From contig NZ_JACYGY010000001.1 in NCBI RefSeq assembly GCF_015221875.1, forward strand, positions 3,140,501 to 3,204,500: a DNA stretch of 64,000 nt, in the 5' to 3' direction. This stretch comes from Dyadobacter subterraneus. GTDB taxonomy: Bacteria > Bacteroidota > Bacteroidia > Cytophagales > Spirosomataceae. Made by a program: the position numbers and the translations under genes. Below are positions 8,471 to 17,910 of the stretch, piece after piece. How positions within the stretch are numbered: position 1 is the stretch's first letter; each line of letters starts with the position of its first letter. Under the pieces are notes generated by a model. It worked only from the letters and a program-made list of their open reading frames with translations, did not search any database and was not told the origin of the DNA.

Positions 8471-9940
8471 ATGAAATTAAAATATATATTTCTTTCGAAG
8501 CTGATGCTTTTGGGTGTTTACGGAGCAAAAGCACAAACCGGGAAAAATGTTAGTCGCCCTAATATTATCTTCATTTATACAGATGATCAGCGGTTTGACG
8601 CACTTAGTATTGTGCAAAAGGAGCAGGGTGAAAAGGCACGGTTTCCTTGGTTTAAAACACCAAATCTGGATCGGATTGCGGCGGAAGGTGTGCGTTTCAG
8701 AAATGCATTTGTGATCAATTCTTTATGCTCACCGAGCCGTTCAACCATGTTAAATGGCCGGTATAATCACCTGAATGGCATTGCAAATAATCATACAGGA
8801 CTGAAAGACACAACGGTAACCTACGCCACAGAAATACGTAAAGCAGGTTACCAGACCGCATTTTTTGGAAAATGGCATATGGGAAATGAAACCGGGAAAA
8901 GACCCGGTTTTGACTATTCGGCAAGCTTTGTAGGGCAGGGGAAATATTTTGATTGCCCTGTCGAAATCAATGGCGTAACACTGCCTACCAAAGGCTGGAT
9001 CGACGACGTTTCTACAACGAATGCGCTAAATTATATCAGAGAAAATAAAGATAAAATTTTTCTTGTAACGCTGGCATTTAAATCCGGACACGGACCTTTT
9101 CAGCCACCCGTAAGGCATAAGGATTTGTTTTCAGATGCAATTTTGACAAAACCAGTTTCAGAAAGTCTGAATTCTCCTTTTCAGGATCAGATTGATTCCG
9201 GGAAAAAAGCTCCGGCGGCGCAACAGAAAAAAGATGGTTCGTGGACAGAAAATAATGACGAGAAAATCAGGAATTATTTCAGGGCGCTGACAGGTATTGA
9301 TGACAATGTCGGTCGTTTGTTGGCTACTCTGGATTCCCTGCATCTGGATCAAAATACCGTAGTGATTTTTTCAAGTGATAACGGGTTTTTCTTTGGTGAG
9401 CACGGATTGGGAGACAAACGTGCAGCTTATGATGAATCCATTCGAATTCCGTTGCTGGTAAAATATCCGGCAAGATTCCCGAAAGGTAAACTGATTGATA
9501 AAATTGTATTAAATCTGGATGATGCTCCTTCGATTCTCGATTTAGCCGGCGTCAAAACGCCTGCCACATTCCAGGGAAAAAGCTGGGTGCCTTTGATTGA
9601 AGACAAGGCGAAAGACTGGCGGACATCGTTTCTGTATGAATATTTTTACGAAACCCCATATAATGTTCCTACGATTAAAGCGGTGAGAACGGAGACCGGG
9701 AAACTGGTGCAGTATCCCGGTGAAACGGGCTGGTCGGAATTATACGATTTGACAAAGGACCCTAACGAAACAAACAACTTGTACAATACCGCCGCAGGCA
9801 ACAAGCTGAAAGCCCAGCTTGGAAAAGAACTTGAAAAACAGGAAAAAGCGGTTGGATATGTTGATCCGGAATATGCAGATCCGAAACCGTTGGATGAACA
9901 CGGAAAATACAAACGTCCTCAGAAAGAGCTGATACCGTAA
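8471..9940 (+). CDS. S1-family sulfatase (DUF4976-type C-terminus)
   Basis: 489-residue exported sulfatase. The signal peptide ends near AKAQ. NIIFIYTDDQR contains the metal-binding Asp pair and CSPSRSTMLNG the formylglycine precursor Cys86; Asn replaces the usual Thr in the LTG part of the signature. The SSDNGFFFGEHG and YDESIRIPLLVKYP segments are typical of the large sulfatase subgroup annotated with a DUF4976 C-terminal part, which includes iduronate and heparan sulfatase relatives. A 116-bp gap precedes it, in which no clear terminator was seen. Confidence 0.92.
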   Translation: MKLKYIFLSKLMLLGVYGAKAQTGKNVSRPNIIFIYTDDQRFDALSIVQKEQGEKARFPWFKTPNLDRIAAEGVRFRNAFVINSLCSPSRSTMLNGRYNHLNGIANNHTGLKDTTVTYATEIRKAGYQTAFFGKWHMGNETGKRPGFDYSASFVGQGKYFDCPVEINGVTLPTKGWIDDVSTTNALNYIRENKDKIFLVTLAFKSGHGPFQPPVRHKDLFSDAILTKPVSESLNSPFQDQIDSGKKAPAAQQKKDGSWTENNDEKIRNYFRALTGIDDNVGRLLATLDSLHLDQNTVVIFSSDNGFFFGEHGLGDKRAAYDESIRIPLLVKYPARFPKGKLIDKIVLNLDDAPSILDLAGVKTPATFQGKSWVPLIEDKAKDWRTSFLYEYFYETPYNVPTIKAVRTETGKLVQYPGETGWSELYDLTKDPNETNNLYNTAAGNKLKAQLGKELEKQEKAVGYVDPEYADPKPLDEHGKYKRPQKELIP

Positions 9941-9981
9941 ATAAATCTTCAAGGTTTTTGATTATAAAACAAGAATTTAAA

Positions 9982-10992
9982 ATGAAATTTTATCAAAAGA
10001 TATGTCTGGTCTTAGGACTGGCAGCAACTACCTCGCACTTCGTTCAGGCCCAACATTTTACATTTCAGCGTTTTGACAAGAATCCAATCATTTCGCCCGA
10101 GTTGCTTCCCGGTAAAGACGGTCAGAATATTAATGGTCCGTCTTTGATCATAGTACCGGATTGGCTGCCCGGAAAATTGGGAAAATACTATCTCTATTTT
10201 GCAGATCATAACGGAACCTATATTCGCTTTGCCTACGCCAATGATGTGAAAGGTCCGTGGAAAGTTTACGAGCCGGGCACCTTAAAAATGAATGATTGTG
10301 CCTGCAAAGGTGAGGATGACGAATTAAAAGCCGGCCGCCACATTGCTTCGCCGGATATACATCTGGATGAAGTTAATAAACAGATAGTCATGTATTTCCA
10401 CTGTCCTCTGTTTGTCAGTGGTGATAAAAAAGATAAAGCTAGTTACAAACAATTAACACTCCGGGCAACTTCTGGCGACGGTATCAATTTTAAGCCTGAA
10501 ACTACTCAGCTGGGTGAATCGTATTTTAAAGTTTTTAAATGGAAAAATGAATTCTATGCATTTTCCCGACTGGGTATTTTGTGGAAATCAAAAGATGGTA
10601 TTGCCGCTTTTGAAAAAGGTCCGAATCCGTTTGACAAAATTCAGTCTCCGGCTTCCACTTTACGTCATGCAGCTGTTACGCTGAAAGGCAACACCTTATG
10701 GGTTTTCTATTCCAGAATTGGTGACAGTCCTGAAAGAATTTATTTTTCAAAAATTGAACTTACTAATGATTGGAATAATTGGAAACCGACCGAACCGGTC
10801 GTTGTGGCGCTTCCTGAAAAGAATTACGAAGGAGCCGATTTGCCACTGACGGTTTCTACGGAAGGAGCCGCAAAACAACGTTTTCGAGAACTTCGTGATC
10901 CGGCGGTTTATGAAGAAAACGGTAAAATATATCTGCTGTACACTGTTGCTGCGGAAAGTGGTATTGCCATGGGAGAGCTGAAAATTAAATAG
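9982..10992 (+). CDS. Exported beta-propeller glycosidase-like protein (GH43/GH117-like)
   Basis: 336 residues from the ATG at 9982, which starts a clean signal peptide ending near VQAQ; an in-frame TTG at 9958 would add eight residues. The pattern of repeated strands with INGPSLI, KYYLYFADHNG, RHIASPDIHLD, RHAAVTL and ELRDPAVYEENGKIYLLYT suggests a five-bladed beta-propeller of the GH43/GH32/GH117 type. The closing RDPAVY segment resembles the substrate-pocket Arg-Asp of such enzymes. Placement between sulfatases, six bases ahead of the next one, suggests it cleaves the desulfated glycan. Exact family and linkage cannot be named by eye. Confidence 0.62.
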   Translation: MKFYQKICLVLGLAATTSHFVQAQHFTFQRFDKNPIISPELLPGKDGQNINGPSLIIVPDWLPGKLGKYYLYFADHNGTYIRFAYANDVKGPWKVYEPGTLKMNDCACKGEDDELKAGRHIASPDIHLDEVNKQIVMYFHCPLFVSGDKKDKASYKQLTLRATSGDGINFKPETTQLGESYFKVFKWKNEFYAFSRLGILWKSKDGIAAFEKGPNPFDKIQSPASTLRHAAVTLKGNTLWVFYSRIGDSPERIYFSKIELTNDWNNWKPTEPVVVALPEKNYEGADLPLTVSTEGAAKQRFRELRDPAVYEENGKIYLLYTVAAESGIAMGELKIK

Positions 10993-10998
10993 TCAGGT

Positions 10999-12495
10999 AT
11001 GAAACGAAAATATTTCAAATGCATCCTGCTGCTCGTTGCAGTTGTATGGGTTAATCAGGTTTTCGGACAGGTAGTTTCTTCCCGAAAGCAAAATGAAAGA
11101 CCAAACATCCTGTTCATTTTAGTGGACGACTGGGGGTGGACGGATCTGAGTTCTGCCGGCAGCAAATATTATGAAACACCCAATATTGATAAGCTGGCCA
11201 AGGAGGGACTAAGTTTTACACAGGCTTATTCCGCCGGTCCAAACTGTGCGCCCAGCCGCTCATCTTTAATGACAGGAAAATTTCCGCCGAGACACGGAAT
11301 TTTTACGGTCGCTAATTCCGACCGAGGAGACTCATCAGAACGGAAATTAATTCCAATTAAAAATGAAACGGTACTAAATCCATCTTTTACCACCATTGCA
11401 GAAGAACTGAAAACCGCCGGCTACAACACGGGACTGATCGGAAAATGGCAGTTGGGGGAAAAGGAAGAAGGGGCTGATGCGCATGCCCAGGGTTTTGATT
11501 ACGTTATTGGCGGAACCGAAGGGACGCCATCATATTTCTATCCTTACGCAGCCAAAAAAGCCGAACAAATTTCTCCGCTGGAAGGAATTACTTCCGGTGA
11601 AAAAGGAGAATATCTTACGGACAGATTAACGGATGAAGCTGTGAAATTTCTGGACAAGAATAAGGAAAAGCCATTTTTTCTTTATTTATCATACTTCTCG
11701 GTCCATACACCGATTCAGGCGAAAGAGGAAATTATTCAAAAATATAAAAACAAAAAGGGTGATGAATTTCACAACAATCCGGTTTATGCCGCTATGATTG
11801 AAAGTACGGATCAGGGCATCGGAAAAGTATTGAAATCGTTGGAAACGCTTAATCTTGACAAGAATACACTGGTTATTTTTTATTCGGATAATGGTGGAAT
11901 GGGAGAGGTCACCGCCCAGCACCCTTTACGCGGATCGAAGGGAATGTTATATGAAGGCGGAATTCGCGTTCCGTTAATTGTGAAGTGGCCGGGAAAAACT
12001 GATGCGGGTGCTAAAACAGATGTTCCGGTTATAGGAATTGATTTTTATCCCACATTGCTTGAAGTTGCAGAGGTTAACAAGCCAATAAATTCCGAATTTG
12101 ACGGACATAGTTTTACACCGCTTTTGTTGGGAAAAACGATTCCATCGAGAGATATTTTCTGGCATTTCCCCGGGTATCTGGAAGCGTACAAAGGAGACAA
12201 GAGAAACAAAGATGCTTTCCGCACAAGACCAACCAGCGTAATCCGTTCCGGGGATTTTAAGCTTCATGAATTTTACGAGGATGGCCGGATTGAGCTTTAT
12301 AATATCAGGGAAGACATTGGCGAATCCGTTGATCTGGCGAAGAAAAATCCGACGCAAACCAAATTGTTGAAAGCAAAACTTGAAGCCTGGAAAAAGAAAG
12401 TCAATGCCAAAATCCCTACAAAAATAAATCCTGAATACGCTCCTGAAACATCTGAAAATAAACCTGCTGAATCTAAACACATAAATCTCAACTGA
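10999..12495 (+). CDS. S1-family sulfatase (GalNAc-6-sulfatase-like)
   Basis: 498-residue exported sulfatase with a signal peptide ending at VFGQ. NILFILVDDWGW contains the metal-binding Asp pair, CAPSRSSLMTG the formylglycine precursor Cys83, and YSDNGG plus YEGGIRVPLIVKWPG follow. A Gln occupies the position after Trp in GKWQLGE where most relatives in this window have His (GKWHLG), a possible difference in the sulfate subsite. The stop codon overlaps the next start (TGATG), so the two genes are translationally coupled. Confidence 0.93.
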   Translation: MKRKYFKCILLLVAVVWVNQVFGQVVSSRKQNERPNILFILVDDWGWTDLSSAGSKYYETPNIDKLAKEGLSFTQAYSAGPNCAPSRSSLMTGKFPPRHGIFTVANSDRGDSSERKLIPIKNETVLNPSFTTIAEELKTAGYNTGLIGKWQLGEKEEGADAHAQGFDYVIGGTEGTPSYFYPYAAKKAEQISPLEGITSGEKGEYLTDRLTDEAVKFLDKNKEKPFFLYLSYFSVHTPIQAKEEIIQKYKNKKGDEFHNNPVYAAMIESTDQGIGKVLKSLETLNLDKNTLVIFYSDNGGMGEVTAQHPLRGSKGMLYEGGIRVPLIVKWPGKTDAGAKTDVPVIGIDFYPTLLEVAEVNKPINSEFDGHSFTPLLLGKTIPSRDIFWHFPGYLEAYKGDKRNKDAFRTRPTSVIRSGDFKLHEFYEDGRIELYNIREDIGESVDLAKKNPTQTKLLKAKLEAWKKKVNAKIPTKINPEYAPETSENKPAESKHINLN

Positions 12496-13898
12496 TGAAA
12501 TCAATAACATATTTTTTAACACTGTTAGTTTTTTCGGGTCAAGTGCTTCATGCACAGCAAAAAGAACCGGCCAGAAAAAAATATAATGTTTTGTTTATAG
12601 CCGCTGATGATCTGAATAATGATCTGGGTTGTTATGGAAATAATTTTGTGAAATCACCAAACATTGACAGGCTTGCAAAAAGAGGGGTTTTATTTGATAA
12701 AGCTTACACGCAATTCCCGCTTTGCAGTCCGAGCCGCTCATCTTTGTTAACGGGTCAGCGCCCTGATGTAACGGGAATTTATGAATTGCAGACTCATTTC
12801 CGGAAAAATCTTCCGGACATTGTGACTCTGCCACAACTTTTTAAAAACAACGATTATTACAGCGCAAGAGTTGGTAAAATTTATCATTACGGAGTTCCTG
12901 GCCAAATCGGTACAGACGGACTGGACGATCCGATTTCCTGGGATCACAAAGTAAATCCGAAGGGAAGAGATAAAGCAGAAGAAGGAAACGTCAAAAATCT
13001 GACACCAAACCGTCCGCTTGGAAGTGCGCTTGCATATCTGGCCACAGAAGGAACTGATGAGGAGCAAACGGATGGGTTGTCTGCAAATGAAGCGATCAAA
13101 ATTTTGGAAGAAAAGAAAAACGAGCCATTCTTTCTGGCTGTCGGATTTTTCAGACCGCATTCTCCTTATGTAGCGCCTAAGAAATATTTCAATATGTATG
13201 ATCTTGACAAAGTTCCGCTTCCAAAGGAAATTGCCAATGATCTTGACGATATTCCGGAGGCAGCTTTATTTACAAAACCTTCACACTGGGGACTTAAAGA
13301 AGCCGAACGCAGAGAAGCGCAGCGCGCTTACTATGCCACGATTTCGTTCATGGACGCGCAGGTAGGAAAACTGCTTGATGCACTTGACCGGTTAAAATTG
13401 TCAGACAACACCATTATCGTTTTCTGGTCAGATCATGGATATAATGTGGGTCAGCACGGACAATGGATGAAACAAAGTTTGTTTGAGAATTCTGCACGTG
13501 TTCCTTTGATCATTTCTGTGCCTGGTGGTAATAAGGGAAAAGTTTCCGGTCGCACTGTTGAATTGCTTGATATTTATCCAACATTAGCGGATTTATGCGG
13601 ACTGGATCCAAAGCAGAAATTGCAGGGAAAAAGTTTAATGCCATTGCTTAAAACGCCGACAGCAAAATGGGACAAGCCTGCCTATACACAGGTTTTACGT
13701 GGTAAAATAATGGGAAGAAGTGTGAGAACAGAACGCTATCGCTACACGGAATGGGACGAGGGAAAAGCGGGTGTTGAGCTCTATGATCACCAGAAAGATC
13801 CGGATGAATTTTACAATCTTGCCAAGTCCGTTGCGCAGGCTAAAACGGTAAATGAACTTGCTATGTTACTGAAAAAAGCTTTTTCTGCACAACCATAA
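12495..13898 (+). CDS. Iduronate-2-sulfatase-like sulfatase
   Basis: 467-residue exported sulfatase whose ATG overlaps the preceding stop by one base. The signal peptide ends at LHAQ. NVLFIAADDLN, CSPSRSSLLTG (precursor Cys77), VGKIYHYG, FFRPHSPY and WSDHGYNVGQHGQW are hallmarks of the iduronate-2-sulfatase-like group, in which DHG replaces the DNG of other sulfatases. In Bacteroidota this group acts on varied 2-O-sulfated glycans, so the substrate need not be iduronate. Coupled translation with the upstream gene suggests the two enzymes act together. Confidence 0.93.
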   Translation: MKSITYFLTLLVFSGQVLHAQQKEPARKKYNVLFIAADDLNNDLGCYGNNFVKSPNIDRLAKRGVLFDKAYTQFPLCSPSRSSLLTGQRPDVTGIYELQTHFRKNLPDIVTLPQLFKNNDYYSARVGKIYHYGVPGQIGTDGLDDPISWDHKVNPKGRDKAEEGNVKNLTPNRPLGSALAYLATEGTDEEQTDGLSANEAIKILEEKKNEPFFLAVGFFRPHSPYVAPKKYFNMYDLDKVPLPKEIANDLDDIPEAALFTKPSHWGLKEAERREAQRAYYATISFMDAQVGKLLDALDRLKLSDNTIIVFWSDHGYNVGQHGQWMKQSLFENSARVPLIISVPGGNKGKVSGRTVELLDIYPTLADLCGLDPKQKLQGKSLMPLLKTPTAKWDKPAYTQVLRGKIMGRSVRTERYRYTEWDEGKAGVELYDHQKDPDEFYNLAKSVAQAKTVNELAMLLKKAFSAQP

Positions 13899-13937
13899 TT
13901 GTTTTTCAAATTTTTAGTTTGAAATTTGTAATTATGG
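13893..13937. repeat. Imperfect inverted repeat between sulfatase genes
   Basis: CCATAATT (13893-13900) pairs with AATTATGG (13930-13937), with CAAATTT/AAATTTG inside. It overlaps the end of the upstream stop codon region and lies 10 nt before the next ATG. AT-rich and without a clear T-run, so its role as a terminator is doubtful. Confidence 0.35.
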
Positions 13938-13947
13938 TAAGTTTAAT

Positions 13948-15459
13948 ATGAGAATCAGGAAGTTCGTCAGTACAGGAGTGTTCATTGTTTTGCTGGTTTT
14001 AATGTCTTTTTCCGGTTTTGCCCAGCGTGGAGAAATCAGGGCATTGCCAGGCCCCAATATTATATTTCAGCTTGCCAACAGGCACCTTTGGGAAGAGTTG
14101 ACAAGCAGGGCTCAAAAAAAGCAAAACAAGAATAACAGGGAAAAAAGTAAACCTTCAAGACCTAATATTATTTTTGTGCTGACTGACGATCATCGTTGGG
14201 ATGCCCTTGGCGTGATGGGGAATAAAATTATCCAGACCCCCAATCTGGATGCACTTGCCAACAGGGGAATTTTATTTAAAAATGCTTATGTCACAACATC
14301 CATTTGTTGTGTGAGCCGGGCCAGTCTTTTAAGCGGCCAGTATATGTCCCGCCATAAGATTAACGATTTCTCTACCTGTTTTTCAAAAAAAGCGCTTGAT
14401 AAAACATATCCTGCCTTGTTAAAAAAAGCGGGATATAAAATCGGGTTTATTGGAAAATTCGGGATAGACAGTAACAGGCAACCGGATTCTCTATTTGATT
14501 ACTGGGCATGCGGAAGAGCTGAGCAGCCACCTTATTTGCTTGTTAATAAAAGCGGACAAACAATTCACAATACTGATAGTGTAGGAAAAGATATCAAACA
14601 ATTTCTATATCAATTTGCCGGACAACCAGAGCCATTTTGTCTTTCTGTAAGTTTCAAAGCACCGCACGAATCTGAAAGTGATCCTGCGACTTTTCCATAT
14701 CAGGAACGTTTTGCAAGTTTATACCAAAATACAAACATCCCGAAACCGGTTACAACGGACCCGAAATTCTGGAACAGTTTTCCCGAGTTTTTCAGGTCTG
14801 ATAAAAATATCGGCAGACAGCGCTGGAAAACTTTTTTCTCAACGGAGGATAAAAGACAGGAAACAGTTAAGGATTATTACCGTCTGATTACCGGTGTTGA
14901 TGAGGCTGTGGGTAACATGGTTGCGCAATTAAAACAACTCCAAATTGACCGTAACACCATTATTATTTTTATGGGAGACAACGGGTTTTCTTTGGGAGAA
15001 CATGGTCTGGAAGGAAAATGGTTTGGCTTTGAAGAATCAATCCGGGTCCCTATGATTATTTCCGGAGAACCGATTCCAAGAAAACTGATTGGTAAGAAAG
15101 CTGAAAATATTGCGCTGAATATTGACATTGCCCCGACGATCCTGTCATTCGCAGGAGTGGCTACTCCGACAACGATTCAGGGAAAAGATTTGATGGCATC
15201 TTTTAAAAGCGGCTCCACTGAAAGAGAGGATTTTTTCTATGAACATACATTTATGGGTAGTCCGGGTTTGCCAAAAGTTGAAGGTGTTGTATCGAAGAAA
15301 TTCAAGTACATGAAATATATTGAGCATAACTACGAAGAGTTTTACAACACCAAAAAGGACCCGCATGAAACAAGAAATCTGATCGATCCCAAATCGACTT
15401 CTACTGATCTGGACAAGTTTAGAAAGCGCTATTCTTATTTAAAAAGAGCGGCGAAGTAA
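13948..15459 (+). CDS. S1-family sulfatase with variant CCVSR signature
   Basis: 503-residue exported sulfatase with a long, basic linker (about residues 28-70) between the signal peptide and the catalytic fold. NIIFVLTDDHRWD supplies metal ligands. The signature reads CCVSRASLLSG: Cys120 is the formylglycine position, Cys121 follows, and Val122 replaces the usual Pro of C-x-P-x-R. MGDNGFSLGEHG and FEESIRVPMII match the DUF4976 subgroup. The SICCVSR form recurs in some environmental sulfatases as far as I recall, so the gene is probably functional. It ends nine bases before the convergent AraC gene. Confidence 0.9.
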   Translation: MRIRKFVSTGVFIVLLVLMSFSGFAQRGEIRALPGPNIIFQLANRHLWEELTSRAQKKQNKNNREKSKPSRPNIIFVLTDDHRWDALGVMGNKIIQTPNLDALANRGILFKNAYVTTSICCVSRASLLSGQYMSRHKINDFSTCFSKKALDKTYPALLKKAGYKIGFIGKFGIDSNRQPDSLFDYWACGRAEQPPYLLVNKSGQTIHNTDSVGKDIKQFLYQFAGQPEPFCLSVSFKAPHESESDPATFPYQERFASLYQNTNIPKPVTTDPKFWNSFPEFFRSDKNIGRQRWKTFFSTEDKRQETVKDYYRLITGVDEAVGNMVAQLKQLQIDRNTIIIFMGDNGFSLGEHGLEGKWFGFEESIRVPMIISGEPIPRKLIGKKAENIALNIDIAPTILSFAGVATPTTIQGKDLMASFKSGSTEREDFFYEHTFMGSPGLPKVEGVVSKKFKYMKYIEHNYEEFYNTKKDPHETRNLIDPKSTSTDLDKFRKRYSYLKRAAK

Positions 15460-15468
15460 TTGTCAGAT

Positions 15469-16272
15469 TTATCTCATTGAAGGACTCTGCCCGAATAAAT
15501 GTTTGTATGCAACCGAAAAATGCGAATAATCTTTAAAACCAACTTCAATATAAACATCCGTTGCTTTCCATTTCTTTTCCTGAATCAGATAACGTGCATC
15601 TTCCAGACGTTTGTTTAATAGCCATTTATTAGGCGTAGTATTGAAAATCCTGGAAAAATCACGTTTGAAAGTGGACAGACTGCGACCGGTAAGATAGGCG
15701 AATTGACTGAGGCTTCCATTGAAGTTATAATGTGCCCGCATGTAAGCTTCCAAATCAATTTTTCCTGGTTCGCTGAAATCAAACAGTATATTTTTCAATA
15801 GCGGATTAGCTTCTAAAAAGATTAAAACTGCTTCTTTAACTTTTAGTTTTATAAGATTACCGCTGATGTCCCGACTGTTTTCTAAATAAGGCAGAAGAGA
15901 ATCTATATAATTATTAAACAGTCTGTTAGGCTTGATAAGCAAAACGTTGTCGTATGGCTTGTGAATTATTTCATCAGGTCGATATTGATCTTTCAATTCA
16001 AGCAACGTATCCTGATCGATACAAATTGATACCGACCGGTACTCGCCGCCAACTGGTGGAATTTTAACAAATTTACTGAGTCTGTTTTTTACCGCTAATC
16101 GAAAATCTCCTGCCTGATATGTGCGAGATTTTCCATCAAAATAAGTTTCGGAAGTACCAGAAATGATATAATCGAACACATGTTGTTTAATGAAGATTTC
16201 TCCTTCAATAGTACGCTTCGACGTTGCTGAGTATATAATCTGCGGTACGTTTGGATTTGTGGTTTTCGACAT
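15469..16272 (-). CDS. AraC-family transcriptional regulator
   Basis: 267 residues from the ATG at 16272; an upstream in-frame TTG at 16305 is less likely. The N-terminal half looks like a cupin-like sensing domain (YQAGDFRLA). The C-terminal 100 residues carry two helix-turn-helix segments (SLSQFAYLTGRSLSTFKRDF and ATDVYIEVGFKDYSHFSVAYKH), ending with FGQSPS, the typical AraC end. It lies 81 bp downstream of the SDR gene on the same strand and probably regulates it; a link to the sulfatase block is possible but not shown. Confidence 0.9.
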   Translation of the reverse strand: MSKTTNPNVPQIIYSATSKRTIEGEIFIKQHVFDYIISGTSETYFDGKSRTYQAGDFRLAVKNRLSKFVKIPPVGGEYRSVSICIDQDTLLELKDQYRPDEIIHKPYDNVLLIKPNRLFNNYIDSLLPYLENSRDISGNLIKLKVKEAVLIFLEANPLLKNILFDFSEPGKIDLEAYMRAHYNFNGSLSQFAYLTGRSLSTFKRDFSRIFNTTPNKWLLNKRLEDARYLIQEKKWKATDVYIEVGFKDYSHFSVAYKHLFGQSPSMR

Positions 16273-16353
16273 TGGAATTAGTATGACGGCACAACTAATG
16301 TACAAATTACACGAGTTCTGCCGTCATTTTTTGAATGTTTAATTTGGTAATAT

Positions 16354-17160
16354 CTAACCTAGAAAAGTTACAGACATTTCCCGGCGAAATTCCTCGGGCC
16401 CTACTTCCAGGCGACGGTCGTACATAGCCTGGCAATCGGCTCCGGCAATGTAATGTACCTGATCCTTCTCATCCGTTGCTGCTTCATATACAATTTGGGC
16501 TACTTCTTCGGCCGTTGAACCGCTGGTTGTCGGATCCATCATACCTGCAACAACGCTCATGTATTTATCAACCAATTCCTGATAAGGCTCTGTTGATGTG
16601 ATCTCGGCATTGGAAGCAAAGGCAGTTCTGATAAATCCCGGAGCAACCGTTTTCATACCAATTCCAAAACGTGCAAGTTCGTAACTCATGCCTTCACTCC
16701 ATCCGTGAATTCCCCATTTTACTGCGTGATACAGACTGTCGAACGGAAATGTTACCAGACCTGCCACGGAGGTGATATTAATAAATAATCCCTGTTTTCT
16801 GATCCGGAAAGTGGGTATAAATGCCTGAGTAACCCGGATCGCGCCCAACAAATTGGTTTCAATCTGTTTCACTAATTGTTCTTCTGATACACTTTCTAAT
16901 GGACCGATTGCACCATAGGCGGCATTGTTTAGTACCACATCGATATCGCCCAGAGACAGTGCTTTGGCAACAGTGCTTTTTATTTGCTCAGGATCGGTAA
17001 TGTCCAGCGCCAGAACTTCTACATGTTCCAGATCACTAAAAATGGTTCCTTTTTCAATGTTACGCATCGTCGCGATCACTTTCCAACCTTTGCTGTGAAA
17101 CAACCGGACAGCCGCACTTCCAAGGCCGCTGGATGTGCCCGTAATGAATATCGTCTTCAT
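16354..17160 (-). CDS. SDR-family oxidoreductase
   Basis: 268-residue cytosolic short-chain dehydrogenase/reductase. The Rossmann motif TGTSSGLG is at residues 7-14, NNAA at 78-81 and the catalytic Ser131-Tyr144-Lys148 set is present. The ATMRN segment after the second beta-strand, with an Arg, suggests NADP preference. Substrate unknown; such SDRs next to AraC regulators are common and often detoxify carbonyls. It is first on the strand, followed by the AraC gene, and is divergent from the DUF1398 gene at 17472. Confidence 0.9.
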   Translation of the reverse strand: MKTIFITGTSSGLGSAAVRLFHSKGWKVIATMRNIEKGTIFSDLEHVEVLALDITDPEQIKSTVAKALSLGDIDVVLNNAAYGAIGPLESVSEEQLVKQIETNLLGAIRVTQAFIPTFRIRKQGLFINITSVAGLVTFPFDSLYHAVKWGIHGWSEGMSYELARFGIGMKTVAPGFIRTAFASNAEITSTEPYQELVDKYMSVVAGMMDPTTSGSTAEEVAQIVYEAATDEKDQVHYIAGADCQAMYDRRLEVGPEEFRREMSVTFLG

Positions 17161-17471
17161 AATTTTTTTGTTATATTTATGTTGACAAAATTACGGTGGC
17201 CTGAAAAGTCACAGATTGTTCTAAGGTTCAAGTTTGATTGTTTTAAAGTTCACTAAGATATAGTTAACAATAAGGCCCATCAATTCCTAGACTTGGTAGA
17301 GTCGTGACGTAGATTTAAGAGCAATGTAATGTTTTGCTCTTTATGTGTTTACAAGAGATTTGTTTAAAACTTATTATAAAGTCTGTTTTGTCCGTTTTTT
17401 CTTAATATTAGTATGCCGGTCTAACAAGGCTGAAAATTATTTAAACACGCTATACATCAATCAATAAAATT
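17161..17471. promoter_or_regulatory. Divergent intergenic region between SDR and DUF1398 genes
   Basis: 311 bp without a gene. On the minus strand a perfect TAnnTTTG -7 box (TAATTTTG, 17186-17193) lies 25 nt before the SDR start; no good -33 partner was seen at the usual distance. On the plus side, the sequence before 17472 is AT-rich but no convincing promoter was found. Confidence 0.35.
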
Positions 17472-17861
17472 ATGTTTACTCTAAATCAGATTAAAGAAGC
17501 GCACTTAAAAGTAAAAAGCGGGAAAGATTTTCCGGGATACATCAATGAGATAAAGCAGCTGGGTGTGTTGGCTTATGAACAATATGTATCCAATGGACAA
17601 ACAAAGTATTTGGGAGCGAATGACTTTGAAGTAAGCTCCGATTCGAAATATGATACTCTTGAAATTGCAAAATCCGGAGATATTGAGAAACTAAAACATG
17701 CACTTAAAATTCATCAGAACGGAGAAACAGATTACCTCACTTTTTGCAAGCAATCCGCCGAAGCCGGTGTTGAAAAATGGGTTGTGGATAATCAAAATAT
17801 GACTTGTACATATTTTGATAAAAGCGGAAATGAAATGGTTGTGGAAGTAATTCCGTCATAA
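17472..17861 (+). CDS. DUF1398 family protein
   Basis: 129-residue cytosolic protein. The order of segments (LGVLAYEQYVSNGQTKY, a charged middle, the LKIHQNGETDYLTFCKQSAEAGVEKW stretch, then a closing beta-hairpin) matches the DUF1398 family, known in E. coli as YbcV and sometimes labelled phage envelope protein without evidence. Biochemical function is unknown. Single gene, ended by the hairpin at 17872. Confidence 0.8.
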   Translation: MFTLNQIKEAHLKVKSGKDFPGYINEIKQLGVLAYEQYVSNGQTKYLGANDFEVSSDSKYDTLEIAKSGDIEKLKHALKIHQNGETDYLTFCKQSAEAGVEKWVVDNQNMTCTYFDKSGNEMVVEVIPS

Positions 17862-17871
17862 AGGAAATAAA

Positions 17872-17910
17872 AATAATGCTTCGTTTCCTTTTTGGAGATG
17901 AAGCATTATT
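17872..17910. terminator. Bidirectional terminator-like hairpin
   Basis: AATAATGCTTC (17872-17882) pairs perfectly with GAAGCATTATT (17900-17910), 11 bp with a 17-nt loop. It separates the convergent DUF1398 and mannonate dehydratase genes; the right arm touches the stop codon of the latter. Confidence 0.55.

Noticed and set aside
11974..12555. Minus-strand open frame of 193 codons
   Set aside because: Covers the junction of two coupled sulfatase genes on the other strand; rich in Phe, Arg and Ile as expected for antisense of Lys/Glu-rich genes.
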